64,000 nucleotides of DNA from Porites lobata. Lineage: Eukaryota; Cnidaria; Anthozoa; Scleractinia; Poritidae. Both the position numbers and the translations under genes were made by a program. The notes below the pieces were generated by a model, which saw nothing but the letters and a program-made list of their open reading frames with translations, did no database searches and had not been told where the DNA came from. Position 1 is the stretch's first letter. Every line of letters starts with the position of its first letter. Where the stretch lies: contig CALNXK010000105.1 of NCBI GenBank assembly GCA_942486035.1, forward strand, positions 1,476,001 through 1,540,000, read 5' to 3'. Below, piece after piece: positions 23,713 through 34,239 of this stretch.

Positions 23713-26700
23713 AAACATTTCAGACAAAGATGAAGAACTAGAAATTCCAAGAGCTGCTGACTCTCATTTAACACCATCAATATTTGACAATGAACTAGTG
23801 AAGTAAGTAACACTATTAAGAATAAAAAGGTTCAGTAGCCTTCTTGCCAATTTTGTTTTTCCAATAATCATGTATTAGAACAATGGCCAGAAACAATGTC
23901 CCTATATCACTGTTGTGGTCACCTCAGAGGCCATAAACCAAGTACATGTAATATGATAATGTTATTTCATTTTATTTATTTGCTTATTTACTTATTGTAA
24001 TTTTCGTGTTTGTTTAATGATGTTGATTTTTATAGGTTTGAACAGTGCCCACCCCTACATTGTTACATAATCAAAGAATGTTCATCAATTCTTTAGAACC
24101 ACAAACTTTTTGTTTCTGTTAATAGTATGACCAGAAATTCATGTCTTGCAAAACCCGTGAATCTCGGAAAATTCGGTAAATTGGTCAACATTTAAACATA
24201 AAATTCATTGTTCATTTCTGATTCACACTCAGCAAATTTGTGAACTGCATGATGTGGGATGGCAAAAAGTCTTTGTCACAAAAAATATTGAAGATGGTAA
24301 GTGGACAATTAAAATTTTAAAAATGTACGATTAATCATCTTCAGAGTCGCTTTGACTCTGAAGATGACTACCGCACAGGTTGTCGAAATGTCAGTCACTG
24401 TCAACAACAACAGTCCTATTCAGGACTGTAACGTTCATCCGGACGATCAAACTCAACCTTTTGAAATGACTCCTGGGTTCAAACCTTTCACAGCTGTACG
24501 ATTAATATCAATCATTTGTGAGAGAACATTACAACTGCATTTCTTACACTTACATGTCATACATGTACAGTCAACTACAGGTATCTCTAATAGGGATACC
24601 TTTGGGACCAGCCCCGACTGTCTGTTTTAAAGCGGTGTCCAGTTTATAGAGTGTTTTCACTCACCTGGCCAGCATCTATGCAAATTTATTGGAACAAAAG
24701 AAAGCGTTTGCATAAGAAAAGAGTTCAACTCCCAGAGGATTGGTTTGGGACACCAACATGGCCGCCGTTTCATTGTTTTGGGACACCAATATGGCCGCCG
24801 TGACGTCATGTGAAAACACTCTATAGAGTCAAGTTATCATGACACCGGTAATTTTAAAGCTGAACCTATTCACAATGAATACACATCTGTTTAACTTGTG
24901 CAAAACCGCTAAAACTGAAACAGTGTTACAGAAAAGTGGAATTATTTTCTCATCGTGCAATCAAAATTAATGTTCATTGCAACCAAAAGTTCAAGGCTTT
25001 GCATTCTTAAAGAAGAGTAGCAGTATACACTCTATGAACTGGAGCACAACCACAAAATATCAAACACTTTGCAATTTACTGTCATGCAGAGCACCTACCA
25101 TGTTCATTTCCGTTTTGAGGTATTTTTCACTGCATAATTAACTTCTCGAGTGTCCATTAACGGTTTCAAAAGTGTTCATTGTCAGTGTTAGAGAGTTGCC
25201 CATCTTTTATAGGGTATAGTAACAGTAAAATGAGTGAAAAATGGCAGGGACCAACACAAGGTGTCGGTCTTATAGAGGTGTCCATTAATAAGAGAGAATT
25301 GACTGTAGCTCTGTATCCTTGGCTTAAATGTTATTAATTCCCTTGTTTCAAACTCATTATCATGCATTGTCATACCCAAAGCCCAAATACTGAAGGTTTT
25401 ATCCAAGGATAAAATTGAAACATAACATGTAAAACTTAAAATAGTTACACAGCTTGATGTATATATTATGTTACAGGTTAAAATGAAATTCAGGTTAAAA
25501 TTTTTTAACCTAGGAAATTGAGAATCCACCTAGGTTAAAAAAATTTAACCTGAATTTAATTTTGACCTGCAATATATATATACACAAGTGAACCTCAAAG
25601 TGTCTCTACATGTGTACCTCTTTTTGTGCCAGAGAGGAAGTAAAGACCACTAAATGCCTTGCAAGTGTATCTACACTGTATTGTACTAGTACGGTACATG
25701 TGTAAACATCTTGACAAAGTGGCCAGTTTATAGAGGTGAAGGCAATATAAAATAACTAGCTGGGACCTTAGAAAAGGTGAACACGACTGCTTAACAGAGG
25801 TAACTGCTGAAAACAGGTCAGTTTACCAGTAGTTAAGGGAAATGATTTCCCAGACTTTGGTAAGTGACTACTCAATAAAAGGGGACAGCCTAATACAGGT
25901 TTGCTTAATACAAGTTCGACCGTACATTTTGCATATTTATTTACCAGCACTCACGTTAACAACAGTGCATGACTCTATAAAGAATTTCAGCGCTTGACGC
26001 CTAGGTAATTTTCAAACGTAATAATAATTATTTTTTTGGTTCATTTACCTTTTTGCTTTTACCGGTTAAAATAATGATATTTAGTACATGTACATTCTTG
26101 TGGAGTTAATGTGCTGTCATTATCGTTTCATCACAGGCTCTGGAGGATATCAAGACGGAGCAACTACAAAAGTAAGGTTAATTTCAGATCCTTCAAGGAA
26201 TAATTAATTACTGTCACCTCATTTTTGCTGTTAGTGTCAGAATGGTATGATTGGGAGCATGTCCTTACAGCAATGAATCTGTAGAACTAAAGACACCTTA
26301 CAGGCTTTTCCCTCTCTCTCCTCTTGCTTGTACTGCGTAAGTGCTTACATGCAATAATGTTCATTTAATGTAGTTTCAGTGGGAGTAACAGCTGATTCCT
26401 TGAATCATGTTTTGATGTACATAATTATAACTGCAAGGCTGTGTGGCTGTGTTCTTGGGCAGCAGTGTTTTAATAACAACTCAGATTGGATGATGTGATA
26501 TCTGGAATACCTTCATTATTCTGGACGTCACAAAATTTGAACCTTATCGTCATTGTTTTACACAATGTTTTACACAGGTGTTTTACACAAATAACAAGAA
26601 ACACACTGTCGCAGAACACAGTATTAAATTGCTCTTGGAAATCATGCATTGCATTTGCAACCGACAGATTTAAGTAAGCAAGCAGTTAACTAGCTAATCT

Positions 26701-29700
26701 TCAGTTCAGGCTGATTTTCACAATTACCTTTAGGCTCTTATCCAATGAGAAGACAGATAACACAATGTATAATAGAGTACTATTAGCGTCTTCTTCTAAA
26801 TAACTGTTCTTATTTTACAGACAAAGGGAATCAACAAACCCCGACTCTGTACAGACAGATCCACTGCAAATTTTTCTTGAAGCAGTGGAAAACTGTAAGC
26901 CTATTGTTGGGGTCAGAGGAATGAATAGAGGAGGCAAGGTCTATCAGGTAATAAATTATAGCACAGTGTGGGTTTTACTAAAAAAAAAAAAAAGAAAACA
27001 AAAGAAAAGGAAAAAAGCCCTTTATTTTAGTGTTAAGGTATTTAGCACGAAAAAGCTATTTTGCGTGGTCATCCGAGCCACGCGAAGGTCTAGCCGCTTG
27101 CAGTACAAATAGAGTATCTTCATTTCTCAGTTATTTTAAGACCATGGGTATTGGTCGGGCCTCGGGAATCGAACCCGCGACCTTCCCTCTCTGCAGTTAA
27201 GCGACTGCAGCTCGACTGAGCTAATCCTGCCACGGCAAGGGAAGTAACTGTACATGTACTTGGAACTAACATGTAAGTGATCAGAGTGGCTGAATGGCAC
27301 TTACATCTGTAGCTGATGACGTGCCAATGGATCTCTACACGGTGTTTTACAACTTTTGTCAAGGACCTGTTAGGGAAAATCCTTCAAGACCGCCGCTAGA
27401 AAGAGCGCCTTTAAATGTCCAAGTTTGAAAGTGATTTATGTAAAATTTTGTGACTATGAACACTATATGAGGGTACAAACTTGTCCCGACCACACAAGCG
27501 TCTGTGAATTTTCGCAATTTGCAGAGCTATTTCTCCGCTCCCTTGAGCTGTATTACTTTCAAACTTAGCAAGTTTAGTAATTCTGTGGCGCTCTTTCCAG
27601 CAGTGTAGACGGATTTTGCTAACTGATCCTTATCAACTCGAGACAATCCCGCGTGGAAGAGTCTATTGAAAACGGGTTAACCGCCCCCCAAAAAAAAAAA
27701 ATAAAGGTTCAAAAATTACATTTAATGCTTTGCATTTTGTTGCTTTCTTCATTTCCGAACGCCGTAATGGAGTCATGCAAGCTATTCTGACGTTTCGCTC
27801 TGTCAATAAAGTGATGATGTCTAATTGTGTCTTTTTGAATATGCTTTTCCTGTTCAGGAAAGCAGCGGAAGTACGTCTGTTTGTCTTCTTTTAGTTTAAG
27901 GACCGAGATTCAAAGTATTACCTTTATCCTCAGGGGCGCAACTTTCCAGATTTGGGAAGCAATCATGTTAACAATTTAATTTAATTTTTTTGTGTTTTTG
28001 GACAAATTTAGCTGGTTAGCACAATCTCATAGTACTTGGAAAGTAACAGTCACAGAATTAGGAGTCGCTCCAATTCTAAAACGGATCGTGGCGATTCCAT
28101 TCGAGTCAAACTATCTCTTGGAGGCCTGTAGTCAGTAAAGTTTCGCATTGTTTCTTGCCTAACTTTCAGGTGCCCATTCCTCTTCCTCCTCAACGCCGCC
28201 GTTTTCTAGCAATCAAATGGCTGATCACCGCTGCTCGGGAACAGCAGAAAACAAATAAGAACGCAAGAATGTACAAGAAACTGGCTAAAGAACTTCTCAA
28301 TGCTTACAACAATGAGGTAACAAGTGATCCTGATACACCATGCACTTGTCACTTTAATAGTACGGTACTGATTTTGGACAGAATTTTGTGTTTAATTGAC
28401 CAAAATGGATCGAAGCGCGCATCTCATTCGCGGTTAAGGAAAAGAACAGCTGCCTTCAAAGTAAAGTCAAACTCCGTGAATACGGACAATAAGGGGGCCA
28501 TAGAAAGTATCATCATCAGCACTTTTATTTATTCAAGATAAAAACATCAGGCTAATTTTCAATATCCGAAAATGTTGCAAACTACTGAATTAACAGTAAT
28601 AGCACTTACAAAATGAGTGTCCGTATTAAGCAGGCGTCCATAAAGCGGGCTTCGACTGTACTATCGACTGCCTGGTTAGCCTACCACGCCTGTGTGGGAG
28701 GCTACCGCCTGGTCGTCCAAAGTGGTAACAGCATGGGAAGGAAGCCACCAAAATACGTGGACATAGTGTTATGGCACATTCAAAGATGGTATTCGAATTA
28801 TCTTCATTATGCCTGAAATGACTTTTGTGTTCTTTATGTCAGTGTCCCTATAGCCTGGATTTCAGAAGCAAATCAAGCGTAACGCCATATGCAAACAGAA
28901 GCGCTAGCTTATGGCTCCGTCCATTCAAGCCAAGATATTTTTGAAGCGGCACATTTTATTTTTGTTCACGAATCGGTCTTCCGTCCACACAAAACCAGTG
29001 AATCTGCTTACCGAAACTGCATCTTTTTGAAACCACTTTCCGGAGTGGTTTTCCTCCTCCACACGAATCCCAAGTGTCCCCTGTCGTGTGGACGGGGAAT
29101 ATGGGGCCAAACTTCGTCTAAACACCGAATTTATGTCTAGACCATTTATCCGTCTCAGACTTTAGTAGAAATTCGGCCAATAGGGAGCTTTGGCACCGAC
29201 GACGGCGAAAGCAAGGGCAACGATATCCAAAACAATAACTTTGCAAGTGGGTCACGCTTTCTTTACATTTCTTTGCCGTTACTGTACGACTACAATTTGA
29301 AACTTCCTTCATTTCACGTTTTGTGCAGGACTTGAACACAAGATCACGACTTTTTTTGCCTGAACTTTGAGAGCCCTTCATAATTCAACTCCCGAAGAAA
29401 TTGCCAACATTTGATGTATTTAAGGAGATGGAATAAGCGCGATAAAGTTTGAAACAGCGCTAATTCACTTTTAAGGGTCGTTTTGGAAGCCGTGGCCTTC
29501 CCTACTACTTGTATCCCATCCAAGTCAGTTTAAAGAATTTGTTTTGTTTTGTTTTTTTTTTTTTTGGGGGCTCATTCGTTGCAAGTACGTGACTTAGCTC
29601 AAAAATTCCTCGTCTTACACGCGATACTTTTGTTATATCAATAGGGTACCGTGATAAAAAAGAAACGTGAACTACATAGGCGTGCAGAAGACAACAGAGC

Positions 29701-29725
29701 GTATGCACACTATCGATGGTGGTAG
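23713..29725 (+). CDS. MRPS7: Mitochondrial ribosomal protein uS7m (MRPS7), six 3' exons
   Basis: Exons at 23713-23802, 24233-24296, 26137-26171, 26821-26947, 28170-28316 and 29645-29725 join in phase across GT-AG introns and give 180 residues ending at TAG. Recognisable uS7 landmarks in order are NKFVNCMMWDGKKSLSQKIL, the acidic helix ALEDIKTEQLQKQRES, DPLQIFLEAVENCKPIVGV, VPIPLPPQRRRFLAIKWLI and the terminal AYAHYRWW, which is close to the end of animal MRPS7. The protein binds small-subunit rRNA in the head of the mitochondrial ribosome (established for uS7). The first listed exon begins with one base completing a codon, so at least one upstream exon with the start and targeting peptide is missing. 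Introns carry a retroposon, MITEs and a SINE. Exon phases and reading frame are all intact, so this copy is probably functional. Confidence 0.9.
24336..24494. mobile_element. Short retroposed element with 12-bp target duplication
   Basis: The 159-bp insert is flanked by perfect TGTACGATTAAT copies at 24324-24335 and 24495-24506. It starts with a hairpin (CATCTTCAGAGTC ... GACTCTGAAGATG). The long duplication indicates target-primed reverse transcription. It lies in an MRPS7 intron. Confidence 0.8.
24645..24825. mobile_element. MITE with perfect 16-bp inverted ends
   Basis: TATAGAGTGTTTTCAC at 24645-24660 and GTGAAAACACTCTATA at 24810-24825 are exact complements. The interior has two copies of a GGGACACCAA(C/T)ATGGCCGCCG motif. 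Intronic and non-coding. Confidence 0.8.
25473..25568. repeat. Intronic hairpin, AGGTTAAA-type palindrome
   Basis: Two arms of about 45 bp with CAGGTTAAAAT and AACCTAGG are near-perfect complements around a 14-bp loop. The same hairpin is at about 50797-50890 in the duplicated copy. It sits about 60 bp from the left duplication boundary. Confidence 0.8.
27040..27240 (-). mobile_element. tRNA-derived SINE, internally deleted copy
   Basis: On the minus strand a tRNA-like head (TTAGCTCAGTCG A box, GGTTCGATTCC B box, about 27162-27235) is followed by AAATAACTGAGAAATGAAG and a tail ending near CGTGGCTCGGATGACCACG. The orthologous copy at 52372-52606 is longer. Confidence 0.75.
27366..27628. mobile_element. 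Intronic MITE with long diverged inverted ends
   Basis: The left end (GGGAAAATCCTTCAAGACCG, then GAAAGAGCGCC and AGTTTGAAAGTGAT) is mirrored by the right end with scattered differences. The related copy is at about 52727-53030. It predates the segmental duplication because both copies have it. Confidence 0.6.
28912..29105. mobile_element. Intronic MITE-like element, 'CCGTCCACAC' family
   Basis: CCGTCCACAC (28981-28990) and its complement GTGTGGACGG (29086-29095) bracket the core, with further similarity outward (GGCTCCGTCC). The duplicated copy is at about 54068-54290, and 4774-5247 looks related. Confidence 0.4.
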
Positions 29726-29741
29726 CACCTTTGAGATGGCC

Positions 29742-31381
29742 GAGGATCAGTTTGTACGATGCATACAGTGTATGCCAGTTAAAGGAAAAGCCAGTGTGCA
29801 ACTCTTTTCACCGCCACGATGAAAGTCCAGATAAAGGGAAAATTCAATGCTAAACGTCCCATTCAACGTTCTGCAATGAAACTGCAAGACACATAACCTG
29901 CGTTGCAGTAGCCTGCGAGCAAGCTCCCCTGGGCCCTCTTTTCTCCCCCACCCTAGTAACCCCGGTAGAGCCTGACAGACGTAATCTAGCCCCGGTTAGC
30001 AACGCCTCCGAATTAGCGCCTATATCCTTGTACCGGGCCCCCAACGGACCCAGTGAATTACCGCAAAAAATTTCGAATTTCTTGTCAACCTGATTGAAAA
30101 GTCGACAATGGCTTTTTTAACAGGCCAATCGTGGCGTATACTCAAATCCTACTCTACAAGAATTTCGGTGCTGTTGCGCATAAGTGGAAGTTTAGTTCCG
30201 TCCGTGGCTGATTGTACAAGACACATTGTCTGCTGTTCATATAGCCTGGGACCAGGCACTGCAAATGTACATAAATCCTTATTTGAAATAAAATGAAGAC
30301 AAAAGCACAATTTTCTTGAAACCGTTTTCTTATTAATTTCTTTATCAATTTCATAAGCCCTGCTCCTAAAATGGTGAAGACGTTATATGATTATCCTGAT
30401 GATCGCACTATAGGTTATCCCCCTTGGTGGAATGGAATCTGCTTGATAATGGTTTTTTTCCTTTCATACAATAGGGCCATTTATACGAGGAAAAATAGGA
30501 CACGTCTTACATAAGACGCTTTCCGGATGACTAGACGAGATGAAATTATTCACACTCAGGAAAGGGAATGTGGCAGCTACTCAGCCAGGTTTCAAGCCAA
30601 ATCGAACATCCGGTTTTGAGCGGGGGGGGAGGGCGTGGAATGGAATACAGGAGACATAGCGCAGGATCAGTGGCAGAGCTGAAATTACTGGAAACAAGAC
30701 GCTGTGGGAGCGTACACCTCGGCGCTGTGCTTTTGGATTAATTGGGAATGCGGAGGAATAGTAAGAAATGATATTTTTCCGGATACCCTTCCATAGAAAT
30801 ACCCTTACTTTTCTCCTTTTAATGTGTGTAACAGACGTCTTAACTTCTTCACCGGAAGTCTGCTAGGTGCATGACCGTGTGACTGAGACCTACTTCGATT
30901 ATAATTTCAGTCATAAATAAGTTGCGCACGACGAGAACTCAGTTCCACTTCCTTTATTTCCTTTACAATAACACTTTTCATATTTACACTAACAGTCAAC
31001 TCAAAATCTTGTCCAGCAACGTAACTAACTAACATGAGTACACTTCCTTACAAAACTTGCAGAAAATGAACAATCTCCACACCGAGGATAATTCATGTAC
31101 AACGTCGCAACACACTATCTAGCAATATCCCTTGCGATACTAAGGTTTTTTAGTAGCGCCACTCAAGATAAGTCCTGTTGGGCGGGGTTAGGAACTGGAT
31201 GGGTAACCCACCGCTAATGTCGTCGTGAAAGTCCCTACTTTGTTTCTTCTTTTCTTCTTGGCCTATTTTGTGGTGTTATTTTTAGAAGTGTATTGAAAGC
31301 ATATTTAGCATTATTTCGGCAGCTGGAATAAGAAAAAACACACACCCAAACACAGTTCGCGTAAAAGTAATTTTTGCTTAC
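29742..31381. other. Intergenic with repeat fragments
   Basis: No supported gene. The span 29909-30060 (CTGCGAGCAAGCTCCCCTGG and on) is C-rich and unlike its surroundings, possibly a repeat. ACACGTCTTACATAAGACGC near 30501 is palindromic. A G run lies at about 30621-30631. Confidence 0.4.
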
Positions 31382-31544
31382 CTCGAGCCGTAGTACAGAA
31401 CTGAAACTTGGATCTGTCCGTGGGGAATTTAACTGGCAAACTAATAAATGTGGGTTTTCCACTGTGTAAAACGACTTCCAAGCTAGATTTCAGGGGAAGA
31501 AGACAAGGTTTCGACAGTAAAAAGCCAATCTGTTCGTCCGACAT
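31382..31544 (-). CDS. Possible first exon of an unknown gene
   Basis: From ATG at 31544 the minus strand reads MSDEQIGFLLSKPCLLPLKS and continues openly for 54 codons to CTCGAG followed by a GTAAGC donor at 31381-31376. The exon ends in phase 1. Composition is protein-like, but I do not recognise it and found no second exon at lower coordinates, so it could also be a chance frame. Confidence 0.3.
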
Positions 31545-32893
31545 AACAGGACATGCATAAGCAAACTCGTCTGCGAAGTGAGACGCAATGAAAATTGTTC
31601 TTCCATCTCGATTTTCGTTCGTACTTTGAAGCTACTAGCCCAAATTACTTCAATGTTTTCCGTAAAATACTTTTGCAGGCAATATTTCTAGCCAGAATGA
31701 TAAATAAGAATAAGAATAAATGATTAAAGAACTCGAAGATATCTGGGACTAATTAATTCCGAAACAACTTCGGGACATTCGAAATCAACTTTGAAACATT
31801 CCTGAGCGTCGCCGATCCTTTACTTCCCCCCCGCAAGGAGCCAATACATAGAAAAAATGATAAAAATTAACGGAACTGGGGTATTGGACCAGATGCGGAA
31901 GATGTGGCGCCTGGCAGAGCGTAAGGCTGAAACCTACTGCGGTTCGCCTAATGGCCAATCCGACCGCATCTGAAACAGGTCAGGGGGTGGAAGGGGGTGG
32001 ACCCGGGCACGGCACGGACTGCAGAACGAGGCTCACCCAAGCTCTTGTCAACTTTAGCTGAGAGACTGCGCTGAAAACCTTCGCTGATCGCTGTCGGAGA
32101 AAAGGGCCAGAAAATACGCTTTAAATTGCTTTTTTAGGCTTGTGAAAGAAAGAGCTAAGAAAAAAGGTACTAAAAAGAAACTTTAGGCTACCTTTCCCCG
32201 GTGGTGGAAAGAATATATTTGGAAACTGCAAAAACAACTAAGGGAAAATTAAAAAGGGGGTACGAAGGGCAATCCCCGTTCCTCCCCAAAAAGGCTAAAA
32301 ACTAATTTTTAAGCCCCTGGGGAATGGCGGCCCTAGCGCATGGTAATCCGCGAGAGTGAAAGTCACTACTCTAGGCGCCGCCATTGGGAGCTAGAGGGAA
32401 AGGCGAAATTAGGGAGAAAAACCCGGTTGACCCGTATACGGGATCGAGAAAACAAATGGAATAAGCGACCCATGTAAATAAAAGAAAAACCGAATGGAGA
32501 GTAAGGCCACTTAAATGTAGCAGCAAATTACTACTCGGAGAATAAAGGAAGTTCACAACACTAAAAGTGCATACTGACTATAAAAGCTCAAAAAAAAAAA
32601 ACTGGAGATAAAAGACTCCAATAAACAAGCGGACTCTGTGCTATCCGAGAAAAATAAAAACCCCAATAGGCCAGTTTACAGTTATGGCTGGAAGCGAGAC
32701 TAACGGTGACCTTGTTTAGATACAAAGCTTCCTGCTTTATTATGAAAATCAAGTTATTCTTATGCTAACTAGTATTTTTCAAGGATAATTTCCATAACAA
32801 AGCAAAAGAGGTTTGTATCAAAACAAGTTCACCGTCAGCCTCACATTCACTCGAAGGCTAGGGTACTAAGTCCACAACTGTAAACTGGTCAAT
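31545..32893. other. Intergenic, nothing recognised
   Basis: Purine-rich on the plus strand from about 31800. It contains one unit of the 47-bp repeat described at 33104-33560 (near 32620-32670). No gene. Confidence 0.4.
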
Positions 32894-33103
32894 GAACCAC
32901 TCCAGAAAATACCATTATGATATAAATATACCATAATGCTCTTTGTTTGTCACCCCAAAATTCAGTGCATAAGCTTTGTCTTCATTTTCTCTTGGGAGTT
33001 AAAATGGCCCCAAGAGAAACTGAAAACAATGCTTATGCACTGAATTTTGGGGTGACAAACAAAGAGCATTATGGTATGTTATGGTATTTTCTGGAGTGGT
33101 CAA
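32894..33103. mobile_element. Long inverted repeat (foldback element)
   Basis: Arms of about 100 bp (about 32894-32997 and 33006-33103) are near-perfect complements. The left arm contains GCTCTTTGTTTGTCACCCCA and the right its complement. The central spacer is under 15 bp. The span reads open in places but has no domain. Confidence 0.85.
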
Positions 33104-33560
33104 TAAACAAATGGGACCTTCTGTCAACCCGCGAAAGCAAAAACTTCAACAAACAAGCGGGGCCTTCTGTTAACCCAAGTAGACAAAAAACAACAATAGC
33201 GAGTGGAATCTTTTATTAACCCGCAAAAATAGAAACCTTCAATCAACAAGCGGAACCTTCAGTTATCCCGCCAATACAAAAACAGCAATAACAAGTGGAA
33301 GCTTCTGTTAACGTACCCGGAAAAATAGAAATCTTCAATGAACAAGCGGGACCTTCGGTTAACCCACAAAAGAAGAAACCTACAATAAACAACAGGACCT
33401 TCTGTTAACCGGTGAAAATAAAAAATCTCAATAAACAAGCGAGACCTTTAGCAAACCCGCGAAAAAAATTTAAAAAAAAAAACAGCAAATAAGCGGGAGC
33501 TGGTAAAAACCCGTGAAAACAAAAACCTTCAGGATACAAGCGGGCAGGTTTGTTAACCCT
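33104..33560. repeat. Degenerate minisatellite, unit about 47 bp
   Basis: Units near AAACAAGCGGGACCTTCTGT, then TAACCCGCGAAAA and A-rich spacers, repeat about nine times with strong divergence. A further unit lies left of the foldback element (about 32620), so that element appears inserted within or beside the array. Confidence 0.75.
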
Positions 33561-33663
33561 CTCTAGAAATCCACGGCATCCCTCAAGAAGCTTATACCAC
33601 AACCGAGGATGTTGTTTTAAAGATAGGAGAGGTATTGGATGTGCCGATCTCTCCGGGTGACAT

Positions 33664-33760
33664 CTAGCCTGCGTGGCAGGCGTTTGAAAGGGAAGGGAAA
33701 AGGAGTTTTGGGAAAGGGAGTTTTTGGCGCGAGAGAAACGCGAGGGGCGCACACAGGCTA
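33664..33760. mobile_element. 97-bp MITE with 8-bp target duplication
   Basis: CTAGCCTGCGTGGCAGGC at the left and CACAGGCTA at the right are inverted. GGTGACAT flanks both sides (33656-33663 and 33761-33768). An 8-bp duplication fits hAT-type transposition (established). Confidence 0.75.
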
Positions 33761-33889
33761 GGTGACATCGAAATTTCTCACCAGCTCAAGTAACAAAACA
33801 AACCAATTATTGTTAAATTCCTGAGCCACAAGGTTAAATCCAGTCTTTACAAAAAGGGTACGGCGCTCCCCGGGGGGGGGAGGGGGGCT

Positions 33890-34200
33890 ACTCGATATAT
33901 CCTTAGGTGGGAAGGTGCAGCCCGGCCCCTTATACCCTGACCCTGTTTAAGACAAAAATCGCTGATTTTCCTACCCTATTTAAGGCAGAATTTCGATTTT
34001 TGATACCCTGTTTAAGACATTCGTAGAACATACGCGCAGGCAGTTTATCGTCCAAGAAAAGATACCCAGTTTAAGACAAAAACTGATAAAATCGATACCC
34101 TGATTAAGACAAAAAATGATAAAATCGATATCCTGTTTAAGACAAAAATCCCGAAAAACATACCCTGGCTGGCCGCACGTCCCCATTAGGGACCAAAATG
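33890..34200. repeat. Irregular array of 'TACCCTGTTTAAGACA' motifs
   Basis: TACCCTGTTTAAGACAAAAA or a close variant appears about eight times at irregular spacing. It ends shortly before LINE coding sequence begins. Confidence 0.7.
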
Positions 34201-34239
34201 GAAGAATCATTTCATTTAGCCTAGCTGAGCTCCGGCTCT

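Larger units (their letters stand above)
25412..29741 (+). repeat. Segmental duplication, copy 1 (4.3 kb)
   Basis: This span aligns collinearly with 50739-54908 in the same orientation, apart from small indels. It starts inside an MRPS7 intron and ends 16 bp after the MRPS7 stop codon. Copy 1 carries about 100 extra bases near 28507-28615 and about 30 near 28675-28705, and lacks about 45 bases of the SINE near 27050. Confidence 0.95.

Noticed and set aside
27162..27235. Functional tRNA gene on the minus strand
   Set aside because: The tRNA-like head continues into a SINE body that recurs at 52372-52606, and the anticodon arm is irregular.
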